Under the pieces are notes generated by a model. That model searched no databases and was not told the DNA's origin. It saw only the letters and a program-made list of their open reading frames with translations. This document shows positions 20,158 to 29,973 of a stretch of 64,000 nt of DNA, piece by piece. This stretch comes from Streptomyces capillispiralis. Lineage in GTDB: Bacteria; Actinomycetota; Actinomycetes; Streptomycetales; Streptomycetaceae. The stretch spans positions 310,001 to 374,000 of the forward strand of contig NZ_VIWV01000001.1 in NCBI RefSeq assembly GCF_007829875.1. The letters are read 5' to 3'. The translations under genes and the position numbers were made by a program. How positions within the stretch are numbered: the first letter of the stretch is position 1; each line of letters starts with the position of its first letter.

Positions 20158-23100
20158 ATGCGCAACGCCACCGAGCCACATCCGCCGACGCCCCCGCCGG
20201 GCCGTCGCAGACTCCTGTCCGCCGCGCTGATCCTCGGCACGCTGGTCGCCGGTCTGACGCCCGTGTCCGGCGCGGCGGCCGCCCCCGGCCGCGACATCGC
20301 GGCGTTCGACGCCGTCGACCCGTTCATCGGCACGCGCCTGGACACCACCCAGAACAAGGGCAACAGCGCCTACGGCAACACCTGGCCGGGCGCCACCGTG
20401 CCGTTCGGCATGGTGCAGTCCTCCCCCACGACGTACCGCTCGTCCGACGGGGACCAGAAGGGCGGGTACGAGTACACGGCGGACAAGATCCGCGGCTTCG
20501 GCATGACCCGGCTCTCCGGCACCGGCTGCGAAGGCCGGTACAGCGGCTTCGACTTCCCGGTGCTGCCCTACACCGGCGGGCTCACCGACGGCGCCCTGCC
20601 GTCCAGCCCGGCCGACCGGGTCACCGACTACTACGTCGGTTTCGACCACGCCGACGAGAAGGCCGACCCGGGCTACTACGCGGTGGACCTCGCCAACGGC
20701 GTCGAGGCGGAGCTGACCGCCACCACCCGCACGGCCGTGAGCCGCTTCGACTTCCCCGCCGACGGGGACTCCACCCTGCTGTTCGACGTGGCCGGCTCCA
20801 ACAACCGGGTCTTCGGCAGCGAGGTGAAGGTCGACGGCGACACCGTCAGCGGCTGGGTGGAGACCGCCTCGGTGTGCGACGAGGGCGGCCGCTACCGGGC
20901 GTACTTCTCCACCACGTTCGACCGCCCCGTCAAGGCCCACGGCACCTGGCAGGGCTCCGAGGTGCGGCCCGGTTCGGCCGGCGCCTCCGGCGGGACCACC
21001 GAACACGGCGCGGGCGCCTACCTCGTCTTCGACCGGGGCGCGAAGGTCACCGCGAAGACCGGGCTCAGCTACGTGAGCGTCGAGGGCGCGGCCCGCAACG
21101 CGGACTCCGAGACCCGCGGCCGTCCCTTCGAGGCCGTGCGCGCGCAGGCCGCACGCGTGTGGCGGGACGCCCTCGGCACCGTCGACGCGGACGGCGGCAC
21201 CCGCGACGAGCGCGTGAAGTTCTACACCGCGCTGTACCACTCCCTGCTGCACCCGAACGTCTTCGACGACGTGGACGGCCGGTACACCGGCTACGACGGG
21301 AAGGTCCACCGGGTCGCCGAGGGCCGCCACCACTACGTCACCTACGCGGGCTGGGACGTCTACCGCAGCCAGGCGCAGTTGGTGGCGCTGCTGTTCCCCG
21401 AGGTCGGCAGCGACATCAACCAGTCGATCACCGACATGGTGACGCAGACCGGCACATGGCCCAACTGGCCGCACCTCAACCAGGCGCAGCAGAAGATGAG
21501 CGGGGACTCGCTGCAGTCCGTGGTCGCCTCGATCGACGCGTTCGGCAGCACCGGGTACGACCGGCGGGCCGCGCTGGAGTCGATGAAGGCCACCCAGGGC
21601 CTGCCCGCCGATTCGACGCTGCGCCGGCACGCCTACCAGTACGCCACGGTCGGCTTCGTCGAGAGCCGCAAGGGCGACTCGGCGACGTCCAAGACGCTCG
21701 AGTACGCCGTCGACGACTTCGGCATCGCCCAGCTCGCCCGGCGCCTCGGCGACCGGGAGACGTACGACCGGTACATGGTCCGGGCGCAGAACTGGCGGAA
21801 CGTGTTCGACGACGCCAGTGACCACATCCGCCCGCGCGACCGGGCCGGTTTCGACCGGGGATTCGACCTGGGTGAGCGCGGCAACCAGTTCGAGCAGGCC
21901 ACCGGCTACCAGTACGGCTGGATGGTCCCGCACAACGTGGGCGCCCTGATCGAGAAGCGGGGCGGCGCCGAGGCCACCGCCAAGGCCCTGGACGACCACA
22001 CCCGGGCGCTCGACGCGGGCGTCCACCACACCTCGGGCGCGTATCTGAGCAACCAGCCCAGTTTCACCATGCCGTTCGTCCACAACTGGCTGCGCCGGCC
22101 GCACCGTACGGCGGACGTGCTGCGCCGGGCGGTGGACGAGATGTACGACACCACGCCGTCGGGGCTGCCCGGCAACGACGACCTCGGCTCGCTGAGCAGC
22201 TGGTACGTGTGGGCGGGCATCGGCCTGTTCCCGGCAGTGCCCGGCACCGCCGACCTGGTGGTGAGCGGCCCGATGTTCGACCGGGTCGTGGTGGACAGCG
22301 CCGACAGCCGGCGCCGGATCGTCCTCGACGCGCCGCGCGCCGACGAGGCGCCCTACGTGAGCGCGCTGAAGGTCGACGGCCGGGCCACCACCCGGTCCTG
22401 GCTCCCGGCGGACTTCACGCGCGGGGGTGGCGAGCTGCGCTTCACGATGTCGGCGGCGCCCGGCCCCTGGGGCACCGGCGCGGCCGACGTCCCCCCGTCG
22501 CACACGGACGGCACGGACGCCCGGAACAACATCGGCGTCACCCCCGACGGCCGGGGGAACCTGGGCTCCCTCGACCTGAGCGACAACTCCCTGTCCCGGG
22601 AGCGGCTGGCGGCGGCCGGAGCGGCGCCGGGCGCGAAGCTGCCGCTGAAGGACACCGGCGTCGAGTTCACCTGGCCGCGCACCGAGGCCGGGCAGCCCGA
22701 CAACTGGATCCCGCACGGCCAGCGCGTCCCGCTGGGCGGGGAACACGCGACCGGCATCTCGTTCCTCGGCCTGGCCACCAACGGGCCCGCGCAGGGCACG
22801 GCCGTGGTGGAGTACACCGACGGCTCCACCCAGTCCGTGCCGGTGGGCTTCACCGACTGGACGCCCGGGACGACCTACCAGTTCGGCAACGAGCCGTTGG
22901 TGACCACCACCGGCCGCAACCGGGCCGCGGGCGGCTCCGACACCGTGCAGACCAAGGTCTTCGGCACGCGTCCGCAGCTGCTCGACCCGGCGAAGCGGGT
23001 CGCCGCCGTCGTCCTGCCGCAGGGCACCGACCGCGGCGTCATGCACGTGTTCGACGTCGCGCTCACCGACAAGCCGGACCTGGAGGTGCCCGGTTCGACG

Positions 23101-24465
23101 CCGGAGCGCATCGTCCTGACGCCGACGGAGAAGCCGGCGTCGTCGCAGGCCGTCACCTGGAGCACGGCCGCCGCCCTGACCTCCGGCGAGGTGCGGGTGC
23201 GCGAGGCCGGGACCGGGCAGTGGCGGACCGTGGCGGCCCGGGCCAACGAGGAACGCAGTGCGGGCGGGGTGCGGGTGCGCACGCACTCCGCGGTGATCGA
23301 CCGTCTCTCCCCGGGCACCGAGTACGAGTACCGGGTGGGCACGAACGGACGTTTCAGTCCCGCCCACCGCTTCACCACCGCCCGCGCCGCGGGCGAGGAG
23401 TTCACGTTCCTGTACTTCGGAGACGCGCAGAACGACCTGTCGGCGAAGTGGGCGCCCGTGGTGAAGCAGGCGTACACGCGCTTCCCGGACGCCGTCGGCA
23501 GCGTCAACGCGGGTGACCTGGTCAACAGCTCGGGCAACGACAGCGAGTGGCGCGACTGGTTCGGGGCGATGGACGGCTACAGCCAGACCACCAACGTCAT
23601 CGCCGCGCCGGGCAACCACGAGTACGCGGGCGACACCTTCCTCACGACGTGGAAGTCGACGTTCGAGTACCCGGGCAACGGTCCGGTCGCCTCGCCCGCC
23701 GCCGGTGACTCCCCCGCCGAGCGGCAGCGCGCCGCGTACGAGGCGCACATGGCGAAGGCGCTCGCCGAGACCGCGTACTACACCGACTACCAGGGTGTGC
23801 GGTTCATCGCGCTCAACGCCTCCACGCACGACGCCCGTTCGCTGATGACGCCGGAGGACCTGCCGGAGTGCGGCGAGGGCTGTCCCGACCCGGAGAAGCT
23901 CTGGCTCGATCTGCAGGGCCGCTGGCTGGACCGGATCCTCGCCGACAACCCGAACAAGTGGGCGGTGGCGGTGTTCCACCAGCCGGTGTTCTCCGGTGCC
24001 GAGGGGCGTGACGAGAAGGCGGTGCGCGACGCCTGGCTCCCGGTGCTCCAGCGCGGCGACATCGACCTGGTGCTCATGGGTCACGACCACGTGTACGCCC
24101 GTGGTCACGTGAACGCCGACGCCACCTCGACTCCGGGCGTCACCACCGGCCCGGTCTACACGGTCGCCGTCTCGGGGCCGAAGTACTACGAGGAGGCCCC
24201 CGAGGACGACAACGTGTGGACCCGCAACGGGGCCACCCAGGTGGTCCGCGCCGGGCACACGTCCACGTTCCAGGGGATCACGGTCTCGAAGGACCGGATC
24301 CGCTACGAGTCGGTCGTCGCCGCCAAGTGGGACGACCGGTCGACCACGGACAAGGAGGTCGGCGAGGTGCTGGACGCGTTCACCGTCACCAAGTACGACG
24401 ACGGCACCAAGTACGTCACGGAGGACGGGGTGCCCGTGCCGCCCGCCGGGTCCACCGGCGGCTGA
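20158..24465 (+). CDS. Secreted GH92 alpha-mannosidase fused to a purple-acid-phosphatase-like domain
   Basis: The 1,435-residue protein has an N-terminal Arg-rich signal peptide (ending SGAAAAPG). A GH92 domain lies at about 35-760, with the family landmarks DPFIGT, RLSGTGCEGRYSGFDFPVLP and LPGNDDLGSLSSWYVW. GH92 enzymes are calcium-dependent exo-alpha-mannosidases. A beta-sandwich module follows at about 788-975. From about 977 there is an Fn3-like purple acid phosphatase N-domain and then a calcineurin-type metallophosphatase with GDAQ (1088), AGDLV, GNHEY and GHDHVYARGH (about 1307). The start at 20158 was chosen over an ATG at 20134 because the signal peptide begins there. The enzyme probably trims mannans, and the phosphatase could remove phosphate caps that block GH92; that pairing is an inference. 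It is followed by a terminator. Confidence 0.9.
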   Translation: MRNATEPHPPTPPPGRRRLLSAALILGTLVAGLTPVSGAAAAPGRDIAAFDAVDPFIGTRLDTTQNKGNSAYGNTWPGATVPFGMVQSSPTTYRSSDGDQKGGYEYTADKIRGFGMTRLSGTGCEGRYSGFDFPVLPYTGGLTDGALPSSPADRVTDYYVGFDHADEKADPGYYAVDLANGVEAELTATTRTAVSRFDFPADGDSTLLFDVAGSNNRVFGSEVKVDGDTVSGWVETASVCDEGGRYRAYFSTTFDRPVKAHGTWQGSEVRPGSAGASGGTTEHGAGAYLVFDRGAKVTAKTGLSYVSVEGAARNADSETRGRPFEAVRAQAARVWRDALGTVDADGGTRDERVKFYTALYHSLLHPNVFDDVDGRYTGYDGKVHRVAEGRHHYVTYAGWDVYRSQAQLVALLFPEVGSDINQSITDMVTQTGTWPNWPHLNQAQQKMSGDSLQSVVASIDAFGSTGYDRRAALESMKATQGLPADSTLRRHAYQYATVGFVESRKGDSATSKTLEYAVDDFGIAQLARRLGDRETYDRYMVRAQNWRNVFDDASDHIRPRDRAGFDRGFDLGERGNQFEQATGYQYGWMVPHNVGALIEKRGGAEATAKALDDHTRALDAGVHHTSGAYLSNQPSFTMPFVHNWLRRPHRTADVLRRAVDEMYDTTPSGLPGNDDLGSLSSWYVWAGIGLFPAVPGTADLVVSGPMFDRVVVDSADSRRRIVLDAPRADEAPYVSALKVDGRATTRSWLPADFTRGGGELRFTMSAAPGPWGTGAADVPPSHTDGTDARNNIGVTPDGRGNLGSLDLSDNSLSRERLAAAGAAPGAKLPLKDTGVEFTWPRTEAGQPDNWIPHGQRVPLGGEHATGISFLGLATNGPAQGTAVVEYTDGSTQSVPVGFTDWTPGTTYQFGNEPLVTTTGRNRAAGGSDTVQTKVFGTRPQLLDPAKRVAAVVLPQGTDRGVMHVFDVALTDKPDLEVPGSTPERIVLTPTEKPASSQAVTWSTAAALTSGEVRVREAGTGQWRTVAARANEERSAGGVRVRTHSAVIDRLSPGTEYEYRVGTNGRFSPAHRFTTARAAGEEFTFLYFGDAQNDLSAKWAPVVKQAYTRFPDAVGSVNAGDLVNSSGNDSEWRDWFGAMDGYSQTTNVIAAPGNHEYAGDTFLTTWKSTFEYPGNGPVASPAAGDSPAERQRAAYEAHMAKALAETAYYTDYQGVRFIALNASTHDARSLMTPEDLPECGEGCPDPEKLWLDLQGRWLDRILADNPNKWAVAVFHQPVFSGAEGRDEKAVRDAWLPVLQRGDIDLVLMGHDHVYARGHVNADATSTPGVTTGPVYTVAVSGPKYYEEAPEDDNVWTRNGATQVVRAGHTSTFQGITVSKDRIRYESVVAAKWDDRSTTDKEVGEVLDAFTVTKYDDGTKYVTEDGVPVPPAGSTGG

Positions 24466-24487
24466 CCGCCGCCGGCCGGCCCCCGTT

Positions 24488-24509
24488 CCGCCCGGACGCG
24501 TCCGGGCGG
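24488..24509 (+). terminator. Palindromic terminator after the GH92 gene
   Basis: A 22-base perfect palindrome centred on ACGCGT lies 23 bases after the stop codon. Confidence 0.7.
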
Positions 24510-24525
24510 GGCGGGGGCCCCGCTC

Positions 24526-24554
24526 TTGCCTGCGGCGGTGGGCCGGGGCAGGCT
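24526..24554 (+). promoter_or_regulatory. Likely leaderless promoter of the IclR gene
   Basis: TTGCCT (24526-24531) and CAGGCT (24549-24554) are separated by 17 bases and end six bases before the ATG at 24561. No good Shine-Dalgarno is present, so a leaderless transcript is likely. Confidence 0.45.
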
Positions 24555-24560
24555 GGTCCC

Positions 24561-25313
24561 ATGGGTGGCGGCCCCACGCTCATCGGCTCCGTGCAGCGTG
24601 CCTTCCGGCTGCTGGAGGCGGCGAGCGCCCATCAGAACGGCGCGCCGGCGAAACAGCTGGCACGGGAGACGGGCCTGCCCCTGGCCACCGCCTACCACCT
24701 GCTGCGGACGCTGGTGCACGACGGGTACCTGCGCAAGCTGGACGACGGCGCGTTCGTCCTGGGCGACCGGCTGCGCACCCTGCACACGGCGGGCCCCGGA
24801 CAGGCACTGCTGAGCCGGGTCCGGCCGGCCCTCACCGCGCTGCGCGACGAGCTGTCCATGGCCGCCTACCTCACCTTCTACGAGGACGGCGAGATCCGTG
24901 TCGCCGACATCGCCGACAACGCCCGCATCCCGCGCGCGCCCCTGTGGGTGGGGTTCGAGGACGCCGGGCACGCCACCGCGCTGGGCAAGTCGGTGCTGCG
25001 AGAGCTGGACGGCGAGGCGCGCCAGGAGTACCTCTCCCGGCACCCCCTGAACGACCTCACGCCCCGCACGATCACCACGGCCGAGGAACTGGTCCGCCGG
25101 CTCGACACCACCGCGCTGGCCCCGGCCGTCACCGATCTGGAGGAGTACTCCCTGGGGACCGTGTGCGTCGCGGTGCCCGTGTACAGCGGCACCACCCTGG
25201 GCTCCCTGGGCGTGTCGATGCCCAGGGACCGGCTCTCCCGGCTGGCGGAGATCCGCGAACGGCTCCTGCCTGCCGCAGCACGGGTGACGAGGGGCCTGTC
25301 TCTCACTATGTGA
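24561..25313 (+). CDS. IclR family transcriptional regulator
   Basis: The 250-residue protein has an N-terminal winged helix-turn-helix (residues 6-65: SVQRAFRLLEAASAH, LARETGLPLATAYHLLRTL) and a C-terminal IclR effector domain with the family segments GHATALGKSVLREL and AVPVYSGTTLGSLGVSMPRDRLS. IclR proteins bind small metabolites and act as repressors or activators. It stands alone between the GH92 gene and a PP2C phosphatase, so its targets cannot be read from context. The start at 24561 fits the domain start and a promoter placed for leaderless transcription. Confidence 0.9.
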   Translation: MGGGPTLIGSVQRAFRLLEAASAHQNGAPAKQLARETGLPLATAYHLLRTLVHDGYLRKLDDGAFVLGDRLRTLHTAGPGQALLSRVRPALTALRDELSMAAYLTFYEDGEIRVADIADNARIPRAPLWVGFEDAGHATALGKSVLRELDGEARQEYLSRHPLNDLTPRTITTAEELVRRLDTTALAPAVTDLEEYSLGTVCVAVPVYSGTTLGSLGVSMPRDRLSRLAEIRERLLPAAARVTRGLSLTM

Positions 25314-25482
25314 GGCCACCGGCGCCCTTTCGCGCACGATCCGAAGGCGAGGTGTCCGGAGGCCCGTCGTTCACTATCTGAAAAGCACACCCTTGTGACG
25401 TCTCCGACGATCACCTTTCCTGATTAAGCAGACATTTCGGGACGCGCGCACGCCGCGTAAAGGTGAGGACAGCGGACGACAC

Positions 25483-26748
25483 ATGAGTCACGCCCGTCAG
25501 CTTGGTCGCGACCATTGGCCGTTTCGGCACTACAAGAGGGGGGTCGGTCCTGCATCGTCACCCCGGGCATGGGCCGTGGCCCACTGGGCCGCGGCGACCC
25601 CGGCACTGCCCCTACTGATCATCTTCGTCGTCGTGTTCACCGACCTCGCCGACGGAACCGGGAAGATCTGGCTGCCGCTGCTGGCGGCCGCGCCTGCTCT
25701 CGCCGCGGCCACCAGCCGGCCCCTCGGGGTCCTCGGCGTCGGCCTGCTCGCCTCGCTCCTCGGCGCGGTGATCGGCGTCCGGCACGGCATGCCCGTCTCG
25801 GAGCTGACCGTCGTCCTCGCCGCGCTGATCACCGTCGCCGGGGCCGGCGCGCTGGCCAGCGCCCTGCGCGGACGCCGTGAGCGGGTGCTCGCCGCGGTGC
25901 GCTCCGTCGCGGAGACCGCGCAGCACGCCCTGCTCAAGCCGGTGCCGGAGACCGTCGGCCCGTTCCAGGTTGCCGTCCACTACAGCGCCGCCGCGGCGGA
26001 GGCTCGTATCGGCGGTGACCTCTACGCCCTGATTCCCACCCCGTACGGGGTCAGGATGATCGTCGGCGACGTGCGCGGCAAGGGACTGCCGGCCGTCGGG
26101 ACGGCCGCGCTGGTGCTCGGTGTCTTCCGGGAGGCCGCCTACGACGAACCCGATCTCCTGGACGTGGTCTGCCGGATCGAGCGCAGTCTGGCCCGCAATC
26201 TCGGCCACGACGACTTCGTCACCGCCGTGGTCGCCGGCTACCCGGAGCCGGGGCGCCTGGAGATGGTCAACTGCGGCCACGCGCCGCCGCTGATGGTCAG
26301 GGGCACCGAGGTGGTGGCGGTGGACCCCGTCCGCCCGGCGCCGCCGATCGGCCTGCGGGCGCTCTCGGGCGAGTCGCCCAGTCTCCAGGTGGTGCCCTTC
26401 GGTGAGGGTGAGCAGCTGCTGCTCTACACCGACGGTGTCACCGAGGCCCGCGACGCCGGCCGCGCGTTCTACCCGCTGGCCGACGGCCTGTCCCGGCACC
26501 TGTGCGACGATCCGGCCCGGACGCTGGCCGCGCTGCACGAGGAACTGCTGGACCACGTGGGCGGCCGGCTGCACGACGACGCCGCGCTGCTGCTGGTCCG
26601 CAAGCCCGTCGTCGCGGACCCGGCCGTGCCCGCAGGCCCGGTCCCGGGCGGCCTCGCCCTGACCGGCACCTGTGTGGTCCGGCCGCTCACGGACCTGCCG
26701 GAGCCGGCCGGCGGCGACGCCCTCGACGACCGCGAGGGCGCCGCCTGA
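25483..26748 (+). CDS. Membrane-anchored SpoIIE/PP2C-type protein phosphatase
   Basis: The 421-residue protein has about four hydrophobic segments in residues 35-130 (for example PLLIIFVVVF, LGVLGVGLLASLLGAVIG), then a cytoplasmic SpoIIE-type PP2C domain at about 150-370. Metal-binding motifs are present: GGDLYAL, VGDVRGKG, LYTDGVTEARD and HDDAALLLV. Such proteins dephosphorylate anti-sigma factor antagonists or other Ser/Thr phosphoproteins. No anti-sigma or antagonist gene adjoins it, so the partner is unknown. A Pro/Ala-rich tail of about 50 residues follows the domain. The start is preceded by GTGAGGA at a rather long spacing. It ends 18 bases from the convergent beta-glucosidase gene. 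Confidence 0.9.
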   Translation: MSHARQLGRDHWPFRHYKRGVGPASSPRAWAVAHWAAATPALPLLIIFVVVFTDLADGTGKIWLPLLAAAPALAAATSRPLGVLGVGLLASLLGAVIGVRHGMPVSELTVVLAALITVAGAGALASALRGRRERVLAAVRSVAETAQHALLKPVPETVGPFQVAVHYSAAAAEARIGGDLYALIPTPYGVRMIVGDVRGKGLPAVGTAALVLGVFREAAYDEPDLLDVVCRIERSLARNLGHDDFVTAVVAGYPEPGRLEMVNCGHAPPLMVRGTEVVAVDPVRPAPPIGLRALSGESPSLQVVPFGEGEQLLLYTDGVTEARDAGRAFYPLADGLSRHLCDDPARTLAALHEELLDHVGGRLHDDAALLLVRKPVVADPAVPAGPVPGGLALTGTCVVRPLTDLPEPAGGDALDDREGAA

Positions 26749-26766
26749 GCCGGTGGCCCCGGTGCG

Positions 26767-28146
26767 TCAGGCCCGCTGGGCGGCGATCATCCGCCGGTAC
26801 CAGTGGTAGCTGTCCTTCGGGGTGCGCCGCTGGGTGGCGTAGTCGACGCGGACGATGCCGAAGCGCTTGTCGTACCCGAAGGCCCACTCGAAGTTGTCGA
26901 GCAGGGACCACACGTAGTAGCCGCGGACGTCGACCCCGGCGTCCATCGCGGCCCGCAGGGCGGCAAGGTGGTCGCGCAGATAGGCCACGCGGCCGGTGTC
27001 GTGCACCGCGCCGTCGGGGCTCACCTCGTCGTCCTCGGCGGAACCGTTCTCGGTGATGTGGATCGGCGGCAGGGCCTGCCCGTACTGCTCCTTCAGCTCC
27101 ACCAGGAGGTCGGTGAGCGTGCCGGGGGCGACCGGCCAGCCCATCGCGGTGTGCCGGACGCCGGGCATCGGCGTCTCGGCGTAGCGGTTGTCGGTCGCCA
27201 CGCGCAGGGCGGGGTCGCTCTCGCGGTACGGGGCGTCGGCGACGACGATCGGGCGGTAGTAGTTGACGCCGAGGAAGTCCAGCGGCCGGTTGATCAGCTC
27301 CAGGTCGCCGTCGCGGCGGACGTCCTGTCCGGTGATCAGCTCGCCCCAGGTGTCCTCCTCGGTGTCCGGGTAGCGCCCGGCGAGGATCGGCTCCGTCCAC
27401 ACCAGGTTGTGCAGGGTGTCGGCGCGGACGACGGCTTCCCGGTCGGCGGCGGAGTCGGTGGCGGGCAGGTGGTGGTCGAGGTTGAGGGTGATGCCCACCT
27501 CGCGGACTCCGGCTGCCCGCAGCGCCCGCACGGCCAGCCCGTGGCCGACGAGCAGGTGGTGCGCGGCGGCCAGCGCGCCCCGTCCCTCACGGGCGCCAGG
27601 CGCGTGCCGGCCGACGGAGTAGCCGAGGAAGGCGCTGCACCACGGCTCGTTGAGGGTGATCCAGCGGGGCACCCGGTCGCCCAGGTGCCCGGCGACGACG
27701 GCCGCGTACTCGGCGAACCGTTCCGCGGTCTCCCGCACCCGCCAGCCGCCCCGGTCCTCCAGGGCCTGCGGGAGGTCCCAGTGGTAGAGGGTGGCGGCCG
27801 GCTCGATGCCGGCGGCGAGGAGTTCGTCGACCAGGCGGGAGTAGAAGTCCAGGCCCTTGGGGTTCACCGGGCCGGTGCCGTCGGGCACGATGCGCGGCCA
27901 GGCGATCGAGAAGCGGTACGAGCCGACGCCGAGGTCCTTGAGCAGGGCCACGTCCTCGGGGTAGCGGTGGTAGTGGTCGCAGGCGACGTCACCGGTGTCG
28001 CCGTTCGCGACCAGGCCGGGGGTGTGGCTGTAGGTGTCCCAGATCGACGGGCCGCGGCCGTCCTCGTACGCCGCGCCCTCGATCTGGTACGAGGCGGTCG
28101 CGGCGCCGAGGACGAAGCCGGGCGGGAAACGGGGGAAGTCGGTCAT
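26767..28146 (-). CDS. GH1 beta-glucosidase
   Basis: The 459-residue cytoplasmic enzyme hydrolyses beta-glucosides taken up as oligosaccharides. Residue landmarks are [15 protein letters not shown] near the start, TLNEPW with the acid/base Glu, ITENG with the nucleophile Glu, and [13 protein letters not shown] near the C-terminus. The length is standard for GH1. It is the last gene of a minus-strand importer operon. An upstream GTG at 28182 overlaps the permease stop as GTGA and could give a protein 12 residues longer by coupled translation. The ATG at 28146, with GGGATGGA upstream, fits the family N-terminus better. With the divergent alpha-xylosidase it suits xyloglucan-oligosaccharide breakdown. 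Confidence 0.93.
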   Translation of the reverse strand: MTDFPRFPPGFVLGAATASYQIEGAAYEDGRGPSIWDTYSHTPGLVANGDTGDVACDHYHRYPEDVALLKDLGVGSYRFSIAWPRIVPDGTGPVNPKGLDFYSRLVDELLAAGIEPAATLYHWDLPQALEDRGGWRVRETAERFAEYAAVVAGHLGDRVPRWITLNEPWCSAFLGYSVGRHAPGAREGRGALAAAHHLLVGHGLAVRALRAAGVREVGITLNLDHHLPATDSAADREAVVRADTLHNLVWTEPILAGRYPDTEEDTWGELITGQDVRRDGDLELINRPLDFLGVNYYRPIVVADAPYRESDPALRVATDNRYAETPMPGVRHTAMGWPVAPGTLTDLLVELKEQYGQALPPIHITENGSAEDDEVSPDGAVHDTGRVAYLRDHLAALRAAMDAGVDVRGYYVWSLLDNFEWAFGYDKRFGIVRVDYATQRRTPKDSYHWYRRMIAAQRA

Positions 28147-28178
28147 GTGGTGCGAGTCCATCCCGGTGCGTGCGGTGA

Positions 28179-29006
28179 TCACTTGACGGAGCCCCCGGTG
28201 ATCCCGGCGGCGATGTACTTCTGGGCGAGGACGAGCAGGATCGCGGCGGGGACGGCGGAGAGCACGGAGGCGGCCATCACCGCGCCCCAGTCGCCGACGT
28301 GGGCGCCGATGTACTGGTAGATGCCCAGCGTGACCGGCTTGACGTCGTCGGTGGTGTTGAGGGTGAGGGCGAACATGAAGTCGCTCCACGAGAACAGGAA
28401 CGCGAACAGCCCGGACGTGATCAGGGAGTTGCGGCTCATCGGCAGCACCACCCGCAGGAACGTCCGTACCGGACCGGCGCCGTCGATCTCGGCGGCCTCG
28501 ATGACCTCGCCCGGGATGGACACCATGAAGGAGCGCATCAGCACGATGGAGAACGGGATGCCGAGCGAGGCGTCCGCGAGCATCAGGCCGAAGTAGGAGT
28601 TCACCAGGCCCAGGTCGACGTAGGAGTTGTAGAGGGCGTTGGCGATGACGATGCCCGGCACCATCTGCGTGATCAGCGTGCCGAACACGATGGTGCGCGA
28701 GCCGCGCAGCCCGAACCGGGCCAGCCCGTAGGCGGCCGGGGCGGAGATCGCCAGGCAGATGGCGACGGCGCCGAAGGAGACCAGCAGGGAGGTCAGCAGG
28801 TGCCCGCCCTGGTCGTCGAGGGCCTTGGAGAAGCCGGACAGGTCCAGGCCGGCGGGCACCGGGTCGACCTGGAGCAGGCCCGACTCGGGCTGGAGCGCGG
28901 TGTTGAGCATCCAGTACAGCGGGAAGAGCATCACGCCGAGGACGAGGACACCGGCGACGGTGGAGCCCCAGCGGCGCCGGGACGCGGTGGGCGCGTGGGC
29001 GGCCAT
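28179..29006 (-). CDS. Sugar ABC transporter permease (MalG type)
   Basis: The 275-residue membrane protein of the CUT1 carbohydrate importer family has six predicted helices. It carries the EAA loop that contacts the ATPase ([23 protein letters not shown]). The C-terminus is [12 protein letters not shown], typical of MalG-type subunits. It overlaps the MalF-type gene region: a GTG at 29015 forms GTGA with that stop, but the ATG at 29006 has GAGGGG at good spacing and was chosen. No ATPase gene is in the locus; Streptomyces CUT1 importers usually share the MsiK ATPase encoded elsewhere. Confidence 0.93.
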   Translation of the reverse strand: MAAHAPTASRRRWGSTVAGVLVLGVMLFPLYWMLNTALQPESGLLQVDPVPAGLDLSGFSKALDDQGGHLLTSLLVSFGAVAICLAISAPAAYGLARFGLRGSRTIVFGTLITQMVPGIVIANALYNSYVDLGLVNSYFGLMLADASLGIPFSIVLMRSFMVSIPGEVIEAAEIDGAGPVRTFLRVVLPMSRNSLITSGLFAFLFSWSDFMFALTLNTTDDVKPVTLGIYQYIGAHVGDWGAVMAASVLSAVPAAILLVLAQKYIAAGITGGSVK

Positions 29007-29011
29007 GTCGG

Positions 29012-29962
29012 TCACTTCCCCTCGGTGCGGTTGGCCCGCAGGTAGAACACCGCGAACACCGCGGAGACGAGAATGAGGACGTTGCCGACGACCGCGCCGG
29101 CGCCGAAGTCCAGCTCCACGAAGGAGTTCTGGTAGGTGAGCGTGCCCAGGGTCTGGGTGGCGTCGGCGGGGCCGCCGTCGGTGAGGGCGAGGATCAGGTC
29201 GAGGATCTTGACCGTCGACATGAAGCCGAGCACCAGGACCACCGTGATCACCGGCTTGAGCAGCGGCAGGGTGATGGAGCGGAAGGTCCGCCAGGCCGGG
29301 GCGCCGTCCAGGGCCGCCGCCTCGTACAGCTCCTTGGGAATCTCCTGGAGACCGCCGTAGAGGATGACCATGTTGAACGGGATGCCGATCCAGATGTTGA
29401 CCAGGATCACCGAGAGCAGGGCCATGTCGGGGCTGGTCAGCCACGGGGTGTCGCCGTCGAGGCCGAGCGTGCCGAGGAAGGTGTTCAGCACGCCGGTGTC
29501 CTGGTCGAGGATGCGGCGCCACACGATGCCGGAGACCACCATGGGCACCAGCCAGGGCAGCAGGATCAGCGACCGCAGGACGCCGTTCAGGGGGAACCTG
29601 CGGGTGAAGAAGACGGCGAGGGCGAGGCCGATGCAGAACTGGCCGAGCAGGGAACCGGCGGTGAAGACGAGGGTGTGCCACAGGGCCTTGCCGAAGAGGA
29701 CGTCCTGGAAGACGGACGACCAGTTGTCGGTGCCGTTGAACGGGGCCTCGCCGGTGAAGAACGTCTTCGGCGTGTAGTGCTGGAAGCTCATCAGCACGTT
29801 GCGCACCAGCGGGTAGCCGAAGAACAGCAGCATGAAGACGACGGCGGGGGCGACGAAGCCCCAGCGGGCGACGCGGCGGCGCAGGCGCGCGCGGGCGGGG
29901 TCGGGAGCGGACTTCCCGGGGGTCGGTGCGGGGGCCGCGGCGGTGACGGTGGACGTGGTCAT
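29012..29962 (-). CDS. Sugar ABC transporter permease (MalF type)
   Basis: This 316-residue CUT1 permease partners the MalG-type gene that follows. The N-terminus is a Pro/Ala-rich cytoplasmic tail, then six helices beginning [19 protein letters not shown]. The EAA loop is [23 protein letters not shown]. The start at 29962 has CTGAGG upstream, only 11 bases after the stop of the binding-protein gene, so the genes are co-transcribed. Confidence 0.93.
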   Translation of the reverse strand: MTTSTVTAAAPAPTPGKSAPDPARARLRRRVARWGFVAPAVVFMLLFFGYPLVRNVLMSFQHYTPKTFFTGEAPFNGTDNWSSVFQDVLFGKALWHTLVFTAGSLLGQFCIGLALAVFFTRRFPLNGVLRSLILLPWLVPMVVSGIVWRRILDQDTGVLNTFLGTLGLDGDTPWLTSPDMALLSVILVNIWIGIPFNMVILYGGLQEIPKELYEAAALDGAPAWRTFRSITLPLLKPVITVVLVLGFMSTVKILDLILALTDGGPADATQTLGTLTYQNSFVELDFGAGAVVGNVLILVSAVFAVFYLRANRTEGK

Positions 29963-29973
29963 GGGCGCGTACC

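Noticed and set aside
20032..24258. 1,408-codon open frame on the minus strand across the mannosidase gene
   Set aside because: It has no recognisable motif and mirrors the GH92-phosphatase gene, whose catalytic motifs are all present on the plus strand.
28147..28182. GTG at 28182 as start of the GH1 gene by GTGA overlap
   Set aside because: The added 12 residues do not resemble GH1 N-termini, and the ATG at 28146 has a purine-rich site. Coupled translation remains possible.
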